From Burkholderia pyrrocinia (GTDB lineage Bacteria; Pseudomonadota; Gammaproteobacteria; Burkholderiales; Burkholderiaceae), in contig NZ_CP011504.1 in assembly GCF_001028665.1 (NCBI RefSeq), positions 3,150,755 through 3,214,754 of the forward strand: a DNA stretch of 64,000 nt, written 5' to 3'. Position numbers and translations under genes: made by a program. A model generated the notes under the pieces. The model searched no databases and was not told the DNA's origin. It was given only the letters and a program-made list of their open reading frames with translations. This document shows, one piece after another, positions 26,570 through 35,861 of the stretch (position 1 is the stretch's first letter; every line of letters starts with the position of its first letter).

Positions 26570-28075
26570 TCACGCGTTCTGCGCAGGATCTGCGACGCCG
26601 CGCGCGGGCGTGCGCGCCGTAACCGCCCGCTCACGCTCGGCGCCGCGCTTCGCGAGCTTCCAGCCGATCACCAACGCGAGCACGACAACCGGAATCGTCG
26701 CGACGGTCCACGTACCGCCCGGGTAGTCGAACGCCATCAGCACCAGCACGGCGGCGAGGAACGCGAGCGTGAGCCACGACGTGAACGGCGCGCCGGGCAT
26801 CCGGAACGACACGGCCTTCAGTTCGCCGCGATTGACCGCGCGGCGGAACAGGATCTGGCACATCACGATGAAGCCCCACGTCGTGATGATCCCGAGCGAC
26901 GCCATGTTCAGCACGATCTCGAACGCCTGGGCCGGCACGATGTAGTTCAGCGGCACGCCGATCGCATTGATCGCGACCGTGATCAGGATCCCGCCGTACG
27001 GCACGCCGCGCGCGTTCATCCGCGACACGAAACGCGGCGCCGATCCGCCCATCGCCATCGAGCGCAGCACGCGCCCCGTCGAATAAAGGCCAGAATTCAG
27101 GCTCGACAGCGCGGCAGTCAGCACCACGACGTTCATCACCGTGCCGACGTACGGCACGCCGAGCTTGCCGAAGAACGTCACGAACGGGCTTTCGTGCGAG
27201 CTGTACGCGGTCCAAGGCAGCAGCATCGTCAACAGCACGACCGAGCCGACATAGAACAGCGCAATGCGCCACATCACGCCATTGATGGCTTTCGGCAGCA
27301 CCTTGCGCGCATCGGCGGTCTCGCCCGCCGCAACGCCGACGAGCTCGATGCTCGCATACGCGAACACGACGCCCTGCACGATCAGCACGGCCGGCAGGAT
27401 GCCGTGCGGAAAGAGCCCGCCGTGATCCGCGACGAGGTGAAGCCCCGGCATCTGGCCGGCGACCGGATGGCCGCTCGCGAGGAACACGGCGCCGACCGCG
27501 AGGAACACCGCGAGCGTGCCCACCTTGACGAGCGAGAACCAGAACTCCATCTCGCCGAACACCTTCACGCCGATCATGTTCATCACCGACACGATCCCGA
27601 GCGCGCCGAGCGCGAACACCCACTGCGGCACGTCCGTGAACACGGCCCAGTACTTCATGTAGATCGCGACCGCGGTGATGTCGACGATGCCGGTCGTCGC
27701 CCAGTTCAGGTAGTACATCCAGCCCGCGACGAACGACGCGCGCTCGCCCATGAACTCGCGCGCATACGACACGAAGCTGCCGCTGGTCGGCCGGTGCATC
27801 ACGAGCTCGCCGAGCGCGCGCATGATCAGGAACGCGAATACGCCGCAGACGAGATACACGAGCGCCAGTGCGGGCCCCGCGCTTTGCAGGCGGCCGCCCG
27901 CGCCGAGAAAGAGGCCGGTGCCGATCGCACCGCCCATCGCGATCATCTGCACGTGCCGCGGCTTCAACTGCTTCGCATAACCGGCTTCGTGCGACGCGAA
28001 CATCGCGTCGGGATCGGCGTGACGGGAATCCGCGCCGCCGGCCGTGTCGGCCGGCCGCTCGCTGGTGTGTTTCAT
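26570..28075 (-). CDS. ansP: Amino acid permease, probably L-asparagine permease
   Basis: A 501-residue APC-superfamily transporter with about 12 membrane helices. The start of the transport core, [20 protein letters not shown] followed by [11 protein letters not shown], is the AAT-family signature. It lies 102 bases downstream of the aspartase gene on the same strand and close to an asparaginase and a shared LysR regulator, which points to asparagine or aspartate import. The long N-terminus (about 40 residues before the core) resembles AnsP. Specificity is inferred from the neighbours. Confidence 0.85.
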   Translation of the reverse strand: MKHTSERPADTAGGADSRHADPDAMFASHEAGYAKQLKPRHVQMIAMGGAIGTGLFLGAGGRLQSAGPALALVYLVCGVFAFLIMRALGELVMHRPTSGSFVSYAREFMGERASFVAGWMYYLNWATTGIVDITAVAIYMKYWAVFTDVPQWVFALGALGIVSVMNMIGVKVFGEMEFWFSLVKVGTLAVFLAVGAVFLASGHPVAGQMPGLHLVADHGGLFPHGILPAVLIVQGVVFAYASIELVGVAAGETADARKVLPKAINGVMWRIALFYVGSVVLLTMLLPWTAYSSHESPFVTFFGKLGVPYVGTVMNVVVLTAALSSLNSGLYSTGRVLRSMAMGGSAPRFVSRMNARGVPYGGILITVAINAIGVPLNYIVPAQAFEIVLNMASLGIITTWGFIVMCQILFRRAVNRGELKAVSFRMPGAPFTSWLTLAFLAAVLVLMAFDYPGGTWTVATIPVVVLALVIGWKLAKRGAERERAVTARTPARGVADPAQNA

Positions 28076-28177
28076 GGTGAGTCTCCGTTTATTGATGTGT
28101 CGCGCCCCTCTCCAGGGCGCGTTTGAACGGTCGCGCGCAGGCCGCCGGCGGCAGGCGCCGGCGCCGCGCGACCGGTA

Positions 28178-29584
28178 TCAAAGCGCGCGCGGCCGGATCA
28201 GCGCTTCGGGCTGCAGCGCGTCGTCCAGTTGCGCGTCGGTCATCAGTTCGCGCTCCAGCACGACCTCGCGGATCGACTTGCCGGTCGCGTGCGCTTCGGC
28301 GGCCACGGCGGTCGCGCGCTTGTAGCCGATATACGGGTTCAGCGCGGTCGCAAGTGCAACGGAGCGCTCCATCGTTTCGCGCAGCCGCTCGGGATTCGCG
28401 GTGATCCCGCTCACGCAGCGCTCCGCGAGCGTCGTGCAGGCGGCCGTCAGGTGGCTGAAGCTGCGGAACAGCGCGCTGGCGATCACCGGCTCGAACGCGT
28501 TGAGCTGAAGCTGTCCGGCCTCGGCGGCGAAAGTCACGGTCAGGTCGTTGCCGAACACTTCGAACGCGACCTGGTTGACGACTTCCGGGATCACCGGATT
28601 CACCTTGCCGGGCATGATCGACGAGCCGGCCTGCACGGGCGGCAGGTTGATCTCGCCGAACCCCGCGCGCGGGCCGCTCGACAGCAGCCGCAGGTCGTTG
28701 CAGATCTTCGACAGCTTCACGGCGATCCGCTTGAGCACGCCCGAGACCTGCACGAATGCGCCGCAATCCTGCGTCGCCTCGATCAGGTTCGGCGCGGTGC
28801 TCAGGTCGAGCCCGGTGATGCGCCGCAGCGCCGCCAGCGCCTTCTCGGCGTACTGCGGATGCGCGGTGATCCCCGTGCCGATCGCGGTCGCACCGAGATT
28901 GATCTCGCGGATCAGCCAGCCGGCTTCCTGCAGCCGCGCGATGTCTTCGGTCAGCATCACCGCGTACGTCGAGAATTCCTGGCCGAGCGTCATCGGCACG
29001 GCGTCCTGCAACTGCGTGCGGCCGAGCTTCAGCAGGCCCGCGAACGCGTCGGCTTTTTCCGCGAACGCATCGCGCAGGCGTCCCATCGCTTCGAGCAGGT
29101 GCTCGACCGCGAAACACGTCGCGACCCGGATCGCGGTCGGATAGACGTCGTTCGTGCTCTGCGCAAGATTGACGTGCTCGTTCGGGTGCAGGTATTCATA
29201 CTGCCCGCGCGCGTGCCCCATGATTTCGAGCGCGCGGTTGCAGATCACCTCGTTCGCGTTCATGTTGGTCGACGTGCCGGCCCCGCCCTGGATGACGTCG
29301 ACGACGAACTGGTCGTGCAGGCGCCCTTCGCGGATCTCGACGCACGCGGCGGCGATCGCATCGCGATACGGCTGCGGCAGCAGGCCGAGCTCGCAGTTGG
29401 CGTCGGCCGCGGCTTCCTTCACGGCCGCGAGCGCCATCACGAGGTAAGGCAGCGACGCAATGGTGCGGCCCGAAATGTCGAAATTCTCTTTCGCGCGCAG
29501 CGTATGAACGCCGTAGTAGGCCGCATCCGGAATACTTCGTTTACCTAAAAGATCCGCTTCGACGCGGAAGCCGTTTTCTGCCAT
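28178..29584 (-). CDS. aspA: Aspartate ammonia-lyase
   Basis: A 468-residue fumarase/aspartase superfamily enzyme. The signature loop is GSSIMPGKVNPVIPE, with GGAGTSTNMNANEVICNRA and STNDVYPTAIRV as further substrate-binding blocks. It converts L-aspartate to fumarate and ammonia. ATG 29584 follows a strong AGGAGGG. Together with the asparaginase at 30796-31857 and the permease at 26570-28075 it completes a route from asparagine to fumarate. The LysR gene diverges 141 bases away, with the shared operator near it. Confidence 0.95.
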   Translation of the reverse strand: MAENGFRVEADLLGKRSIPDAAYYGVHTLRAKENFDISGRTIASLPYLVMALAAVKEAAADANCELGLLPQPYRDAIAAACVEIREGRLHDQFVVDVIQGGAGTSTNMNANEVICNRALEIMGHARGQYEYLHPNEHVNLAQSTNDVYPTAIRVATCFAVEHLLEAMGRLRDAFAEKADAFAGLLKLGRTQLQDAVPMTLGQEFSTYAVMLTEDIARLQEAGWLIREINLGATAIGTGITAHPQYAEKALAALRRITGLDLSTAPNLIEATQDCGAFVQVSGVLKRIAVKLSKICNDLRLLSSGPRAGFGEINLPPVQAGSSIMPGKVNPVIPEVVNQVAFEVFGNDLTVTFAAEAGQLQLNAFEPVIASALFRSFSHLTAACTTLAERCVSGITANPERLRETMERSVALATALNPYIGYKRATAVAAEAHATGKSIREVVLERELMTDAQLDDALQPEALIRPRAL

Positions 29585-29687
29585 CGTGCCCTCCTGAATG
29601 TCTCGTGCCGCTTGTCGTGCGCCGCTTCCCGACGCGACGGGTTCGCATTCTATGCCTTTGCAAAAACAAGCTCGCTTCTGTATTATC

Positions 29688-29713
29688 GAAAGCGGTTTTG
29701 CGTGGGACGCAAC
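29688..29713. promoter_or_regulatory. Operator with TTGCGT-GGG-ACGCAA between aspA and its LysR gene
   Basis: The perfect inverted repeat TTGCGT-GGG-ACGCAA (29698-29712), preceded by GAAAGCGG at 29688, lies 13 bases before the LysR start and in the aspA promoter region. A near copy of the whole 26-base block lies in front of the asparaginase gene (31958-31983). Its form is that of a LysR box (T-N11-A with dyad symmetry). This links the two promoters to one regulator; binding is inferred. Confidence 0.65.
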
Positions 29714-29725
29714 AGCGAGAATCGA

Positions 29726-30700
29726 ATGAAAAAAAACGTGAGAGAGACAGGCATCGATCACCTCGGCGCGATGCGCGCGTTCGTGAGGGTGGTCGAAACG
29801 GGGAGTTTTTCGGCGGTCGCGAAGGAGATGCACGTATCGACGTCGACCGTCGCGCGCAAGGTGACGGCGATCGAGGACGCGCTCGGCGTCGCGCTGCTGC
29901 ACCGTTCGACGCACAGCGTGACGCTGACCGAGGCCGGCCACATCTATCTGGAACGCGCGGTCACGCTGATCTCCGATCTCGACGACACGCTGCGCGTCGT
30001 CGCCGAGTTGAACGCGCAGCCGAGCGGCCCGCTGAAGCTCACCGCGCCGGTCGCGTTCGGCCGCCGCCATCTCGCGCCGCTGGTCGCGCCGTTTCTCGCG
30101 CGCTACCCGACGATCCAGCTCGACGTGCGGCTCACCGACAACCACAACGACCTCGTGGCCGGCGGCTTCGATCTCGACATACACGAAGGCGAGAACTACC
30201 TGGACAACCTGGTCGTCCACCGGCTGTCGCGCAACGACAGCATCCTGTGCGCGACGCCCGGTTATCTCGATCGCTGCGGGCGCCCGTCGACACCGGACGA
30301 CCTGAAGCACCACAACTGCCTGCGCTACGTGCACCCGGAAGGCGATCCGCGCTGGATTCTCGTGAACGGCGACGCACAGCACAGCGTGCTGCCGGCCGGC
30401 AATCTCGTCACCGACCACTCGGAGCTGCTGCTCGAAGCGACCTGCGCGGGGCTCGGCATCGCGGAATTCGAGATCTGGCTGGTGCGCGACCTGCTCGCGA
30501 GCGGCCGGCTCGAGGCGGTTCTGCCGCGCTACCGGCTGCAGAACCGGCTGACGGGCGAATTCATCTACATCGCGTATCTGGCGAACCGGCGCAGCTCGGC
30601 GAAGCTGCGCGTGCTGAAGGACTTTCTCGCGGAACATCTCGCGCATATCGGCGAGCTGTCGGACGTCGAACTGGCGAAGATTCGCGGCGCCCACGCGTAG
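29726..30700 (+). CDS. LysR-family regulator of asparagine/aspartate utilisation
   Basis: A 324-residue LysR protein: helix-turn-helix LGAMRAFVRVVETGSFSAVA followed by KEMHVSTSTVARKVTAIEDA, then an effector domain of the CrgA/YafC-like group (PLKLTAPVAFGRRHLAPLVA, DLDIHEGENYLDNLVVHRLS). ATG 29726 gives the family N-terminus; 38 further upstream codons in frame lie in the promoter region. It sits between divergent aspA-ansP and the convergent asparaginase gene. The shared operator in both promoters suggests it controls all of them and itself. Confidence 0.92.
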   Translation: MKKNVRETGIDHLGAMRAFVRVVETGSFSAVAKEMHVSTSTVARKVTAIEDALGVALLHRSTHSVTLTEAGHIYLERAVTLISDLDDTLRVVAELNAQPSGPLKLTAPVAFGRRHLAPLVAPFLARYPTIQLDVRLTDNHNDLVAGGFDLDIHEGENYLDNLVVHRLSRNDSILCATPGYLDRCGRPSTPDDLKHHNCLRYVHPEGDPRWILVNGDAQHSVLPAGNLVTDHSELLLEATCAGLGIAEFEIWLVRDLLASGRLEAVLPRYRLQNRLTGEFIYIAYLANRRSSAKLRVLKDFLAEHLAHIGELSDVELAKIRGAHA

Positions 30701-30795
30701 CGCGGGGGTTCGCGTTGGTGTCGATCAGCGAGCGGATGGGCGCCGATGCGCGCGCCCCGGTTCGCGGGCCGGCGGCATCGGCGCAGTGACGACGC

Positions 30796-31857
30796 TCAGG
30801 CCGGCTGCAATTCGAACGGGAACGTGGCGTGCCCGATCCCGACGCCCTGCGTGTTGAGCATCCGCGGCCGGTGGAAGCCGGCCAGTTGCGCGCGCTGCAC
30901 GAACGTACCGATCTGCAGCCGATCGAGAATCTCGCTGACGACCATGTAAAGCACGTCGAGGTTGCCGTCCTCGATCTTCACCGAGATGCCGAGCGCACCG
31001 TCGGCGCCGAGTCGCCGCGTGTTTTCCGAGGCACGCACGCCGAGCCCGTAGCACGCATCGGCGCCGAGCTTGCCGACCACCTGCCCTTCGAACGCGTTCA
31101 TCAGCACCGTGCAATACCGCCCGTCGCCGGCGACCAGTTCCGGATACGCCGTCATCGCACGATGAATGCGCGCCAGCGCGCGAACGCGATCGTTGATCTC
31201 GCCGCCCGCTTCCACCTTGTCCGCGCCGTCGGCCAGCGACGCGTAGAGGCGCGCGAGCCGATCCAGCGAAAACGCCGGCGTCGGCAGGTTGCACCCGTCG
31301 ATCGCCCAGTCGACCTCGTCGTCGCGCAGGCCGCACGCATCGGCCACGACATGCTTCACGCGCACCTGCATCGGATGGTCGGGCAGATGGTAATCGGCCA
31401 TCGCGGCGCCGATCGCCTGAGCGCCGGCCAGCATCCCGACATGCTTGCCCGAACAGTTGCTGCACACGCCGGTCGGCGTGTAGTCGCGCTTGATCCACGA
31501 CCGGTACACCGCATCGGACAACGGCGGATGGCCGCCGCAACGCAAATCCGATTCGTGCGCGGCGACCTTGGCGAGCATCGTCCGTGTGCGTTCGATGTGG
31601 CGGTCCTCGCTGCTGTGCGACGCGCACATCAGCGCGATGTCCGCGTCGTCGAAGCCGAACCGCTCGGGCGCGCCCGTCTCGATCACCGACAGCGCCTGGG
31701 CCGGCTTGGCCGCCGAGCGCGCCAGCGTCATCCGGAACGGATCGCCGAACCGGGCCAGCAACCGGCCGCTTGCATCCACCACCGCCACATGGGCAACGTG
31801 CGTGTTCTCGATCGCATTGCCGCGGTACGTGACGACCGCTGCGCGTTGGGTGTCCAT
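30796..31857 (-). CDS. L-asparaginase II (PF06089-type)
   Basis: A 353-residue protein of the Rhizobium-type asparaginase family, unrelated to E. coli AnsA/AnsB. Family blocks visible: TLARSAAKPAQALSV, ASHSSEDRHI, and CSNCSGKHVGMLAGA, which holds the serine-lysine pair of the active site. It hydrolyses asparagine to aspartate and ammonia, feeding AspA. ATG 31857 (MDTQRAAVVTYRGN) is chosen; an upstream in-frame start lacks support. Its promoter region holds the second copy of the LysR operator. Confidence 0.9.
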   Translation of the reverse strand: MDTQRAAVVTYRGNAIENTHVAHVAVVDASGRLLARFGDPFRMTLARSAAKPAQALSVIETGAPERFGFDDADIALMCASHSSEDRHIERTRTMLAKVAAHESDLRCGGHPPLSDAVYRSWIKRDYTPTGVCSNCSGKHVGMLAGAQAIGAAMADYHLPDHPMQVRVKHVVADACGLRDDEVDWAIDGCNLPTPAFSLDRLARLYASLADGADKVEAGGEINDRVRALARIHRAMTAYPELVAGDGRYCTVLMNAFEGQVVGKLGADACYGLGVRASENTRRLGADGALGISVKIEDGNLDVLYMVVSEILDRLQIGTFVQRAQLAGFHRPRMLNTQGVGIGHATFPFELQPA

Positions 31858-32184
31858 CGTGTCCTGTCTCCTCCTTGCTCGGGCCTGGTTGCCGGGGCCC
31901 GTCCAACCGGTACGGAAGTGTATCGAGTCGCCGCCGCCGCGCGCCGGCCGGGCAATGGAAAGCGGTGTTGCATGCGACGCAAAGGCAGCCGCGCGGCCCA
32001 CGGAAACCTGACTGAATTAGTACAAAAACCATTCAAGCGTTTACATATTTAGTATCAATCCGTACAATTGCGACCGCAAACGCGAATCATACGCATTTGC
32101 ATTGACGTTCTCCGATGTTTCAGGCCAGCGCTGCCGGCATCGAGAAAACGCGTCCGATCACCGAACCTTCCGCTGCCTCTCGAT
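31858..32184. promoter_or_regulatory. Divergent promoter region of asparaginase and siderophore receptor genes
   Basis: A 327-bp gap. The TTGCAT-GCG-ACGCAA inverted repeat at 31968-31982 (block 31958-31983) matches 22 of 26 bases of the operator in front of the LysR/aspA genes. An AT-rich stretch at 32008-32075 probably holds the receptor promoter. I looked for a Fur box there and found nothing convincing. Confidence 0.6.
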
Positions 32185-34425
32185 ATGCCCGCCCAGTTCA
32201 AGACGAGGCCCCGTGCCCTCGTGTCGGCGCTGACCTGCTCCGTTTTCCTGACGCCGCTGCTCGCCTCCGCCGAAACCGCTCCCGCCCCCGCACCTGCCGC
32301 CGACCAGCCCGCCCCGTCCGCCGACGTGCCGGCGACGCTGCCGACGATCGCTGTCCAGTCGTCCGCGCTGTCGGACATGCAGGTGAAGCGCTCGCCGTCG
32401 TACAAGTTCACCGCGCCGCTGCTCGACACGCCGCGCTCGGTCACGGTGATCCCCGAGCAACTGATCAAGGAAAAGAACGTCACGTCGTTCGCGGACGCGC
32501 TGCGCTCGGTGCCGGGCATCACGTTCCTCGGCGGCGACGCGGCCGCGAACCCGTCGGCCGACCGCCCGGTGATCCGCGGCTTCGAATCGCGCAACTCGAT
32601 CTTCGTCGACGGGATGCGCGACTCGGGGCTGCAGAACCGCGAGACGTTCGCCGTCGAGCAGATCAGCGTGATCAAGGGCCCCGATTCGGTCTACGCGGGC
32701 CGCGGCTCGGTGGGCGGCAGCGTCGACATCGTCACGAAGACGCCGAAGAACGACAACTTCATCAACAGCAGCATCGGCTTCGGCACCGACGGCTACAAGC
32801 GCGCAACGGTCGACGCGAACCGCAAGATCGACGACACGACCGCCGTGCGCCTGAACGTGATGGGCCACGACGCGAACCAGGCCGGCCGCAACGACGTGTA
32901 CAACAAGCGCTGGGGCGTCGCGCCGTCGATCGTGTTCGGGCTGAACACGCCGACCACCGTCACGGTCAGCTACTACCACCTGAACTCGTACGACATGCCG
33001 GACTTCAGCGTGCCGTTCCGCGCGTCGGGCGGCACGCCGGTACCGACCGATCGCGGGCAGTTCTTCGGGCTGAACACGCGCGACTACCGCTACGGGCAGA
33101 CCGACACCGGCGAGGTGCGCGTCGAGCATCGCATCAACGACGACTGGAAGCTGAAGAACACGACGATGTTCGGCCGCACGACGCTCGATTACGTGGCGAC
33201 GAATCCGCAGATCCTCGCGTCGAATCCGAACATGCTGAGCCTGCAGGCGAAGAGCGGCAAGTACGCGACGAACGGCATCGCGAACCAGACCGAAATCACC
33301 GGCCGCACGAACCTGTTCGGCATGCAGCACACGCTGGCGGCCGGCGTCGAATTCAGCCTCGAACAGAACCGCTACGAGGGTTACCTCGTGACCGACGCGA
33401 AAGGCAACAACATCCGCACGGGCGGCCCGTGCACGGTGCCAGGGAACTGCACGCCGCTCGCGGGCGGCTGGAACCCGAACATGCCGTGGACCGGCAATAT
33501 CGTGCTGAACGGCGACAAGGGCTTCCCCGGCGCGACGACCAACACGCGCACGACCACCGCGTCGGCGTACGTCTTCGATACGGTCAAGCTGACCGAGCAG
33601 TGGCTGTTCAACGCGGGGCTGCGGTTCGACCGCTACGACCTCAGCGCGAAGCAGGCCGGCGCGGCCAACCTGTCGAACACGTCGAACCTGTTCAGCTACC
33701 AGTTCGGCTTCGTCTACAAGCCCGTGCGCACCGTGAGCCTGTATGCGTCGTACGGCACGTCGTCGAACCCGCCCGGTTCGAACGGCGGCCTCGGCGGCGG
33801 CACCGACCAGATCACCGCGAACAACCAGAACCTGACGCCCGAGCGCACGCGCAACATCGAGGTCGGCGCGAAGTGGGACGTGATCGACGAGCAGCTTTCG
33901 TTGACGTCCGCGCTGTTCGACACCGAGAAAACCAATGCGCAGGTCAGCGACGGCCTCGGCCATACGATCAACGCGGGCAAGCAGCGCGTGCGCGGCGCCG
34001 AACTGGGCTTCGCGGGCAACCTGACGGACAAGTGGCACGTGTTCGGCGGCTATACGTACCTGAATGCGGTGACGGTCGACGCGGGCCCCGGCAATCCGGG
34101 CGGCGCCGGCCTGCCGATGGTGATGGTGCCGAAGCACAGCTTCACGCTGTGGACGAGCTACGACGTGATGCCGAAGCTGACGCTCGGCGCGGGCGCGACG
34201 GTGATGAGCAAGACCTACGCGTCGGTATCGCCGACCGTGAAGAAATGGACGCCCGGCTATGCGCGCTTCGACGCGGCCGCGACGTGGCGCGTGAACAAGT
34301 CGATGGACGTTCAGCTCAACGTGCAGAACCTGTTCGACACGAAGTATTACTCGAGCGCGTATCCGATCTACGCGACGTGGGCACCGGGCCGTTCGGCGAT
34401 GGTCACGCTCAACTTCTATCAGTAA
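32185..34425 (+). CDS. TonB-dependent siderophore receptor
   Basis: A 746-residue outer-membrane receptor. Signal peptide about residues 1-29 (cleavage after LLASA). The plug domain shows LLDTPRSVTVIPEQLIKEKN, GFESRNSIFVDGMRDSGLQN and VIKGPDSVYAGRGSVGGSVD; the rest is a 22-strand barrel pattern ending MVTLNFYQ. It resembles the Fiu/CatB group for catecholate iron complexes. ATG 32185 begins the signal peptide; 39 in-frame codons upstream look non-coding. No biosynthetic or transport genes adjoin it, so it may take up foreign siderophores. Confidence 0.93.
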   Translation: MPAQFKTRPRALVSALTCSVFLTPLLASAETAPAPAPAADQPAPSADVPATLPTIAVQSSALSDMQVKRSPSYKFTAPLLDTPRSVTVIPEQLIKEKNVTSFADALRSVPGITFLGGDAAANPSADRPVIRGFESRNSIFVDGMRDSGLQNRETFAVEQISVIKGPDSVYAGRGSVGGSVDIVTKTPKNDNFINSSIGFGTDGYKRATVDANRKIDDTTAVRLNVMGHDANQAGRNDVYNKRWGVAPSIVFGLNTPTTVTVSYYHLNSYDMPDFSVPFRASGGTPVPTDRGQFFGLNTRDYRYGQTDTGEVRVEHRINDDWKLKNTTMFGRTTLDYVATNPQILASNPNMLSLQAKSGKYATNGIANQTEITGRTNLFGMQHTLAAGVEFSLEQNRYEGYLVTDAKGNNIRTGGPCTVPGNCTPLAGGWNPNMPWTGNIVLNGDKGFPGATTNTRTTTASAYVFDTVKLTEQWLFNAGLRFDRYDLSAKQAGAANLSNTSNLFSYQFGFVYKPVRTVSLYASYGTSSNPPGSNGGLGGGTDQITANNQNLTPERTRNIEVGAKWDVIDEQLSLTSALFDTEKTNAQVSDGLGHTINAGKQRVRGAELGFAGNLTDKWHVFGGYTYLNAVTVDAGPGNPGGAGLPMVMVPKHSFTLWTSYDVMPKLTLGAGATVMSKTYASVSPTVKKWTPGYARFDAAATWRVNKSMDVQLNVQNLFDTKYYSSAYPIYATWAPGRSAMVTLNFYQ

Positions 34426-34479
34426 TTCCCGCATTGCCGGTAGCGGCGGGAAGGCGCGATGTGCCCTTCCCGCCCGCAT

Positions 34480-34680
34480 TCACCACGGCAGCGAATGCGT
34501 CTTCGCGTTCGTGAAGCGCTTCATCGCTTCCTGCACGCCTTCCTTGTAGCCGAGCCCCGAATCCTTCACGCCGCCGAATGGCGTCGGTTGGCCGACCAGC
34601 AGCCGCGCACCGCGGGCGATCGCATCGTTCACCTGCTGCTCGCGGCACTTCGCGGCTGCTTCGTCGATCAGGGTGCTGCA
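34480..34680 (-). pseudogene. Aldehyde dehydrogenase remnant (phosphonoacetaldehyde dehydrogenase-like)
   Basis: An in-frame minus-strand segment reads [20 protein letters not shown] then RGARLLVGQ, typical of the catalytic-domain end of NAD-dependent aldehyde dehydrogenases, and jumps directly to [20 protein letters not shown] and [14 protein letters not shown] before TGA 34480-34482. The C-terminal part resembles phosphonoacetaldehyde dehydrogenase. Roughly the N-terminal three quarters and an internal block are missing. It borders the Rhs island, so an insertion or deletion at the island edge probably removed the rest. Confidence 0.7.
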
Positions 34681-34704
34681 TGTCGAACGCGCTCATGCGC
34701 TCAC

Positions 34705-34752
34705 GCATTCACGCATTCACGCATTCACGCATTCACGCATTCACACGTTCAC
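34705..34752. repeat. 8-bp tandem repeat GCATTCAC
   Basis: Five perfect copies of GCATTCAC (34705-34744) followed by one variant copy (ACGTTCAC, 34745-34752), preceded by related GCTCATGC/GCTCAC units. It lies between the aldehyde dehydrogenase remnant and the stop of the Rhs remnant, exactly at the edge of the island. Copy number may vary between strains by replication slippage. Confidence 0.9.
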
Positions 34753-35530
34753 GCGAGGTGGTAGCGCAGCCAGAAGGTTTCGCGGCATGCGTTGTCGAAC
34801 GTCAGCCGCGTCGGGCTGACCGGTTGCGCATCGGGATGGCGGAGCACGTCGTAATCGATCCAGCATTCGGCGCACAGCAGGTCGGACGGCGCGCGATCCT
34901 GCTCGACCGAGCGGCGCACGATCGCACCGTTGTCGAAGCGGTATTCGGTTTCGTCGCGCGTGACCTCGACATCGTCGTCGGTCCAGCGGTCGTGCGACGT
35001 CGCGTGCGACACCGACGTCCCCCCGCCCCATACCCGATATCGCCCCAGCCATACCACCGTCCTCGACTCATCCACCAGTTCCTGCTGCGTCCCAAGATGA
35101 TCATTCTGGTAAAACAGCGTCGCATTCCGCGTCTTCGCCGGCACCTGCACGAATTGCCCGTCCGTGCCCGTCCCAATGAATGCCGCCACCAGCGTCTCGT
35201 CCAACTGCGCGAGGCAAACTGCACGAAGCGTCTTGGAGTCGTAATCACGTTGATGCCCAGGCTAACCCAGCCGAGCCTGTGCCGATCTATGCTTTCGACG
35301 AACGTGACGATGTCGCCAAACACGTCGGCCAGGGCGAGGATATTGCCCACCACCGGCATGGCCCCGGCCACGGTGCGGATGCGGTCCGACGTGACCGCAC
35401 CGTTGCTGATGCGAACCAGCCAGTTATCGAAGTCGCTGATACTGAGTGCCACGTCGGCGGGCGGAATCTAGCTCGCCGGTACGACGGCGACTTGGCGAAT
35501 GCGGGGCGAGGTTGCGGTGGCGCTATTCAT
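34749..35530 (-). pseudogene. Rhs gene remnant: N-terminus joined to core end, nonsense and frameshift
   Basis: On the minus strand an Rhs N-terminus starts at ATG 35530 (MNSATATSPRIRQVAVVPAS), hits an amber codon at codon 21, and continues as VALSISDFDNWLVRISNG with TVAGAMPVVGNILALADVFG, a Burkholderia Rhs N-terminal membrane region. At about 35210-35240 it jumps to the end of the Rhs core (DETLVAAFIGTGTDG, ATLFYQNDHLGTQQELVDES) in another frame, so most of the core is deleted. The tail after RVWGG (to the stop at 34749) is not Rhs-like; it may be the end of an unrelated gene. Confidence 0.75.
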
Positions 35531-35688
35531 GGAAATCTAATCGGTGAGCAATCGTTGACGGGCGCTGTGCGCTTCGGCGCAGTTCAAAATGCGTGGATAC
35601 TCCCTACCCGGCTGGCCACAGGAGGCGGAATCGCTTTATCCAAGGACGGTGATCAGGCCTTGAACCTGACCGTATTCTTTCCAAGCGA

Positions 35689-35850
35689 CTATCCCATCCC
35701 AAATAACGAATAAATGACGTTCTTTACCCATACCTTGAAATCTCGCCAAGTTATTTTCTTTTTCCTAAAAATATTTCGCAAGAAAATAAGCGACCACACA
35801 AGCGCGAAACCCATGGCCACACATATACTTATAAATGAAAATATTCTCAT
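35689..35850 (-). CDS. Small single-span membrane protein, candidate immunity protein
   Basis: A 53-codon frame starting at ATG 35850, 11 bases after the stop of the Rhs C-terminal module at 35862. Residues about 4-24 (FSFISICVAMGFALVWSLIFL) form one membrane helix, followed by a basic segment (RKKKITWRDFKVWVKN). Composition is AT-rich, like other Rhs immunity genes here, and the position downstream of a toxin tip is where immunity genes lie. There is no strong ribosome binding site. It could also be a truncated larger gene. Confidence 0.5.
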   Translation of the reverse strand: MRIFSFISICVAMGFALVWSLIFLRNIFRKKKITWRDFKVWVKNVIYSLFGMG

Positions 35851-35861
35851 TATAAAAGCGT

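Noticed and set aside
32008..32110. Possible Fur box upstream of the siderophore receptor
   Set aside because: The best 19-mer (around AAATGCGTATGATTC on the complement) matches the consensus too poorly to call.
34697..34755. Regular short repeats that could suggest a CRISPR array
   Set aside because: The unit is only 8 bp with no spacers; it is a simple tandem repeat.
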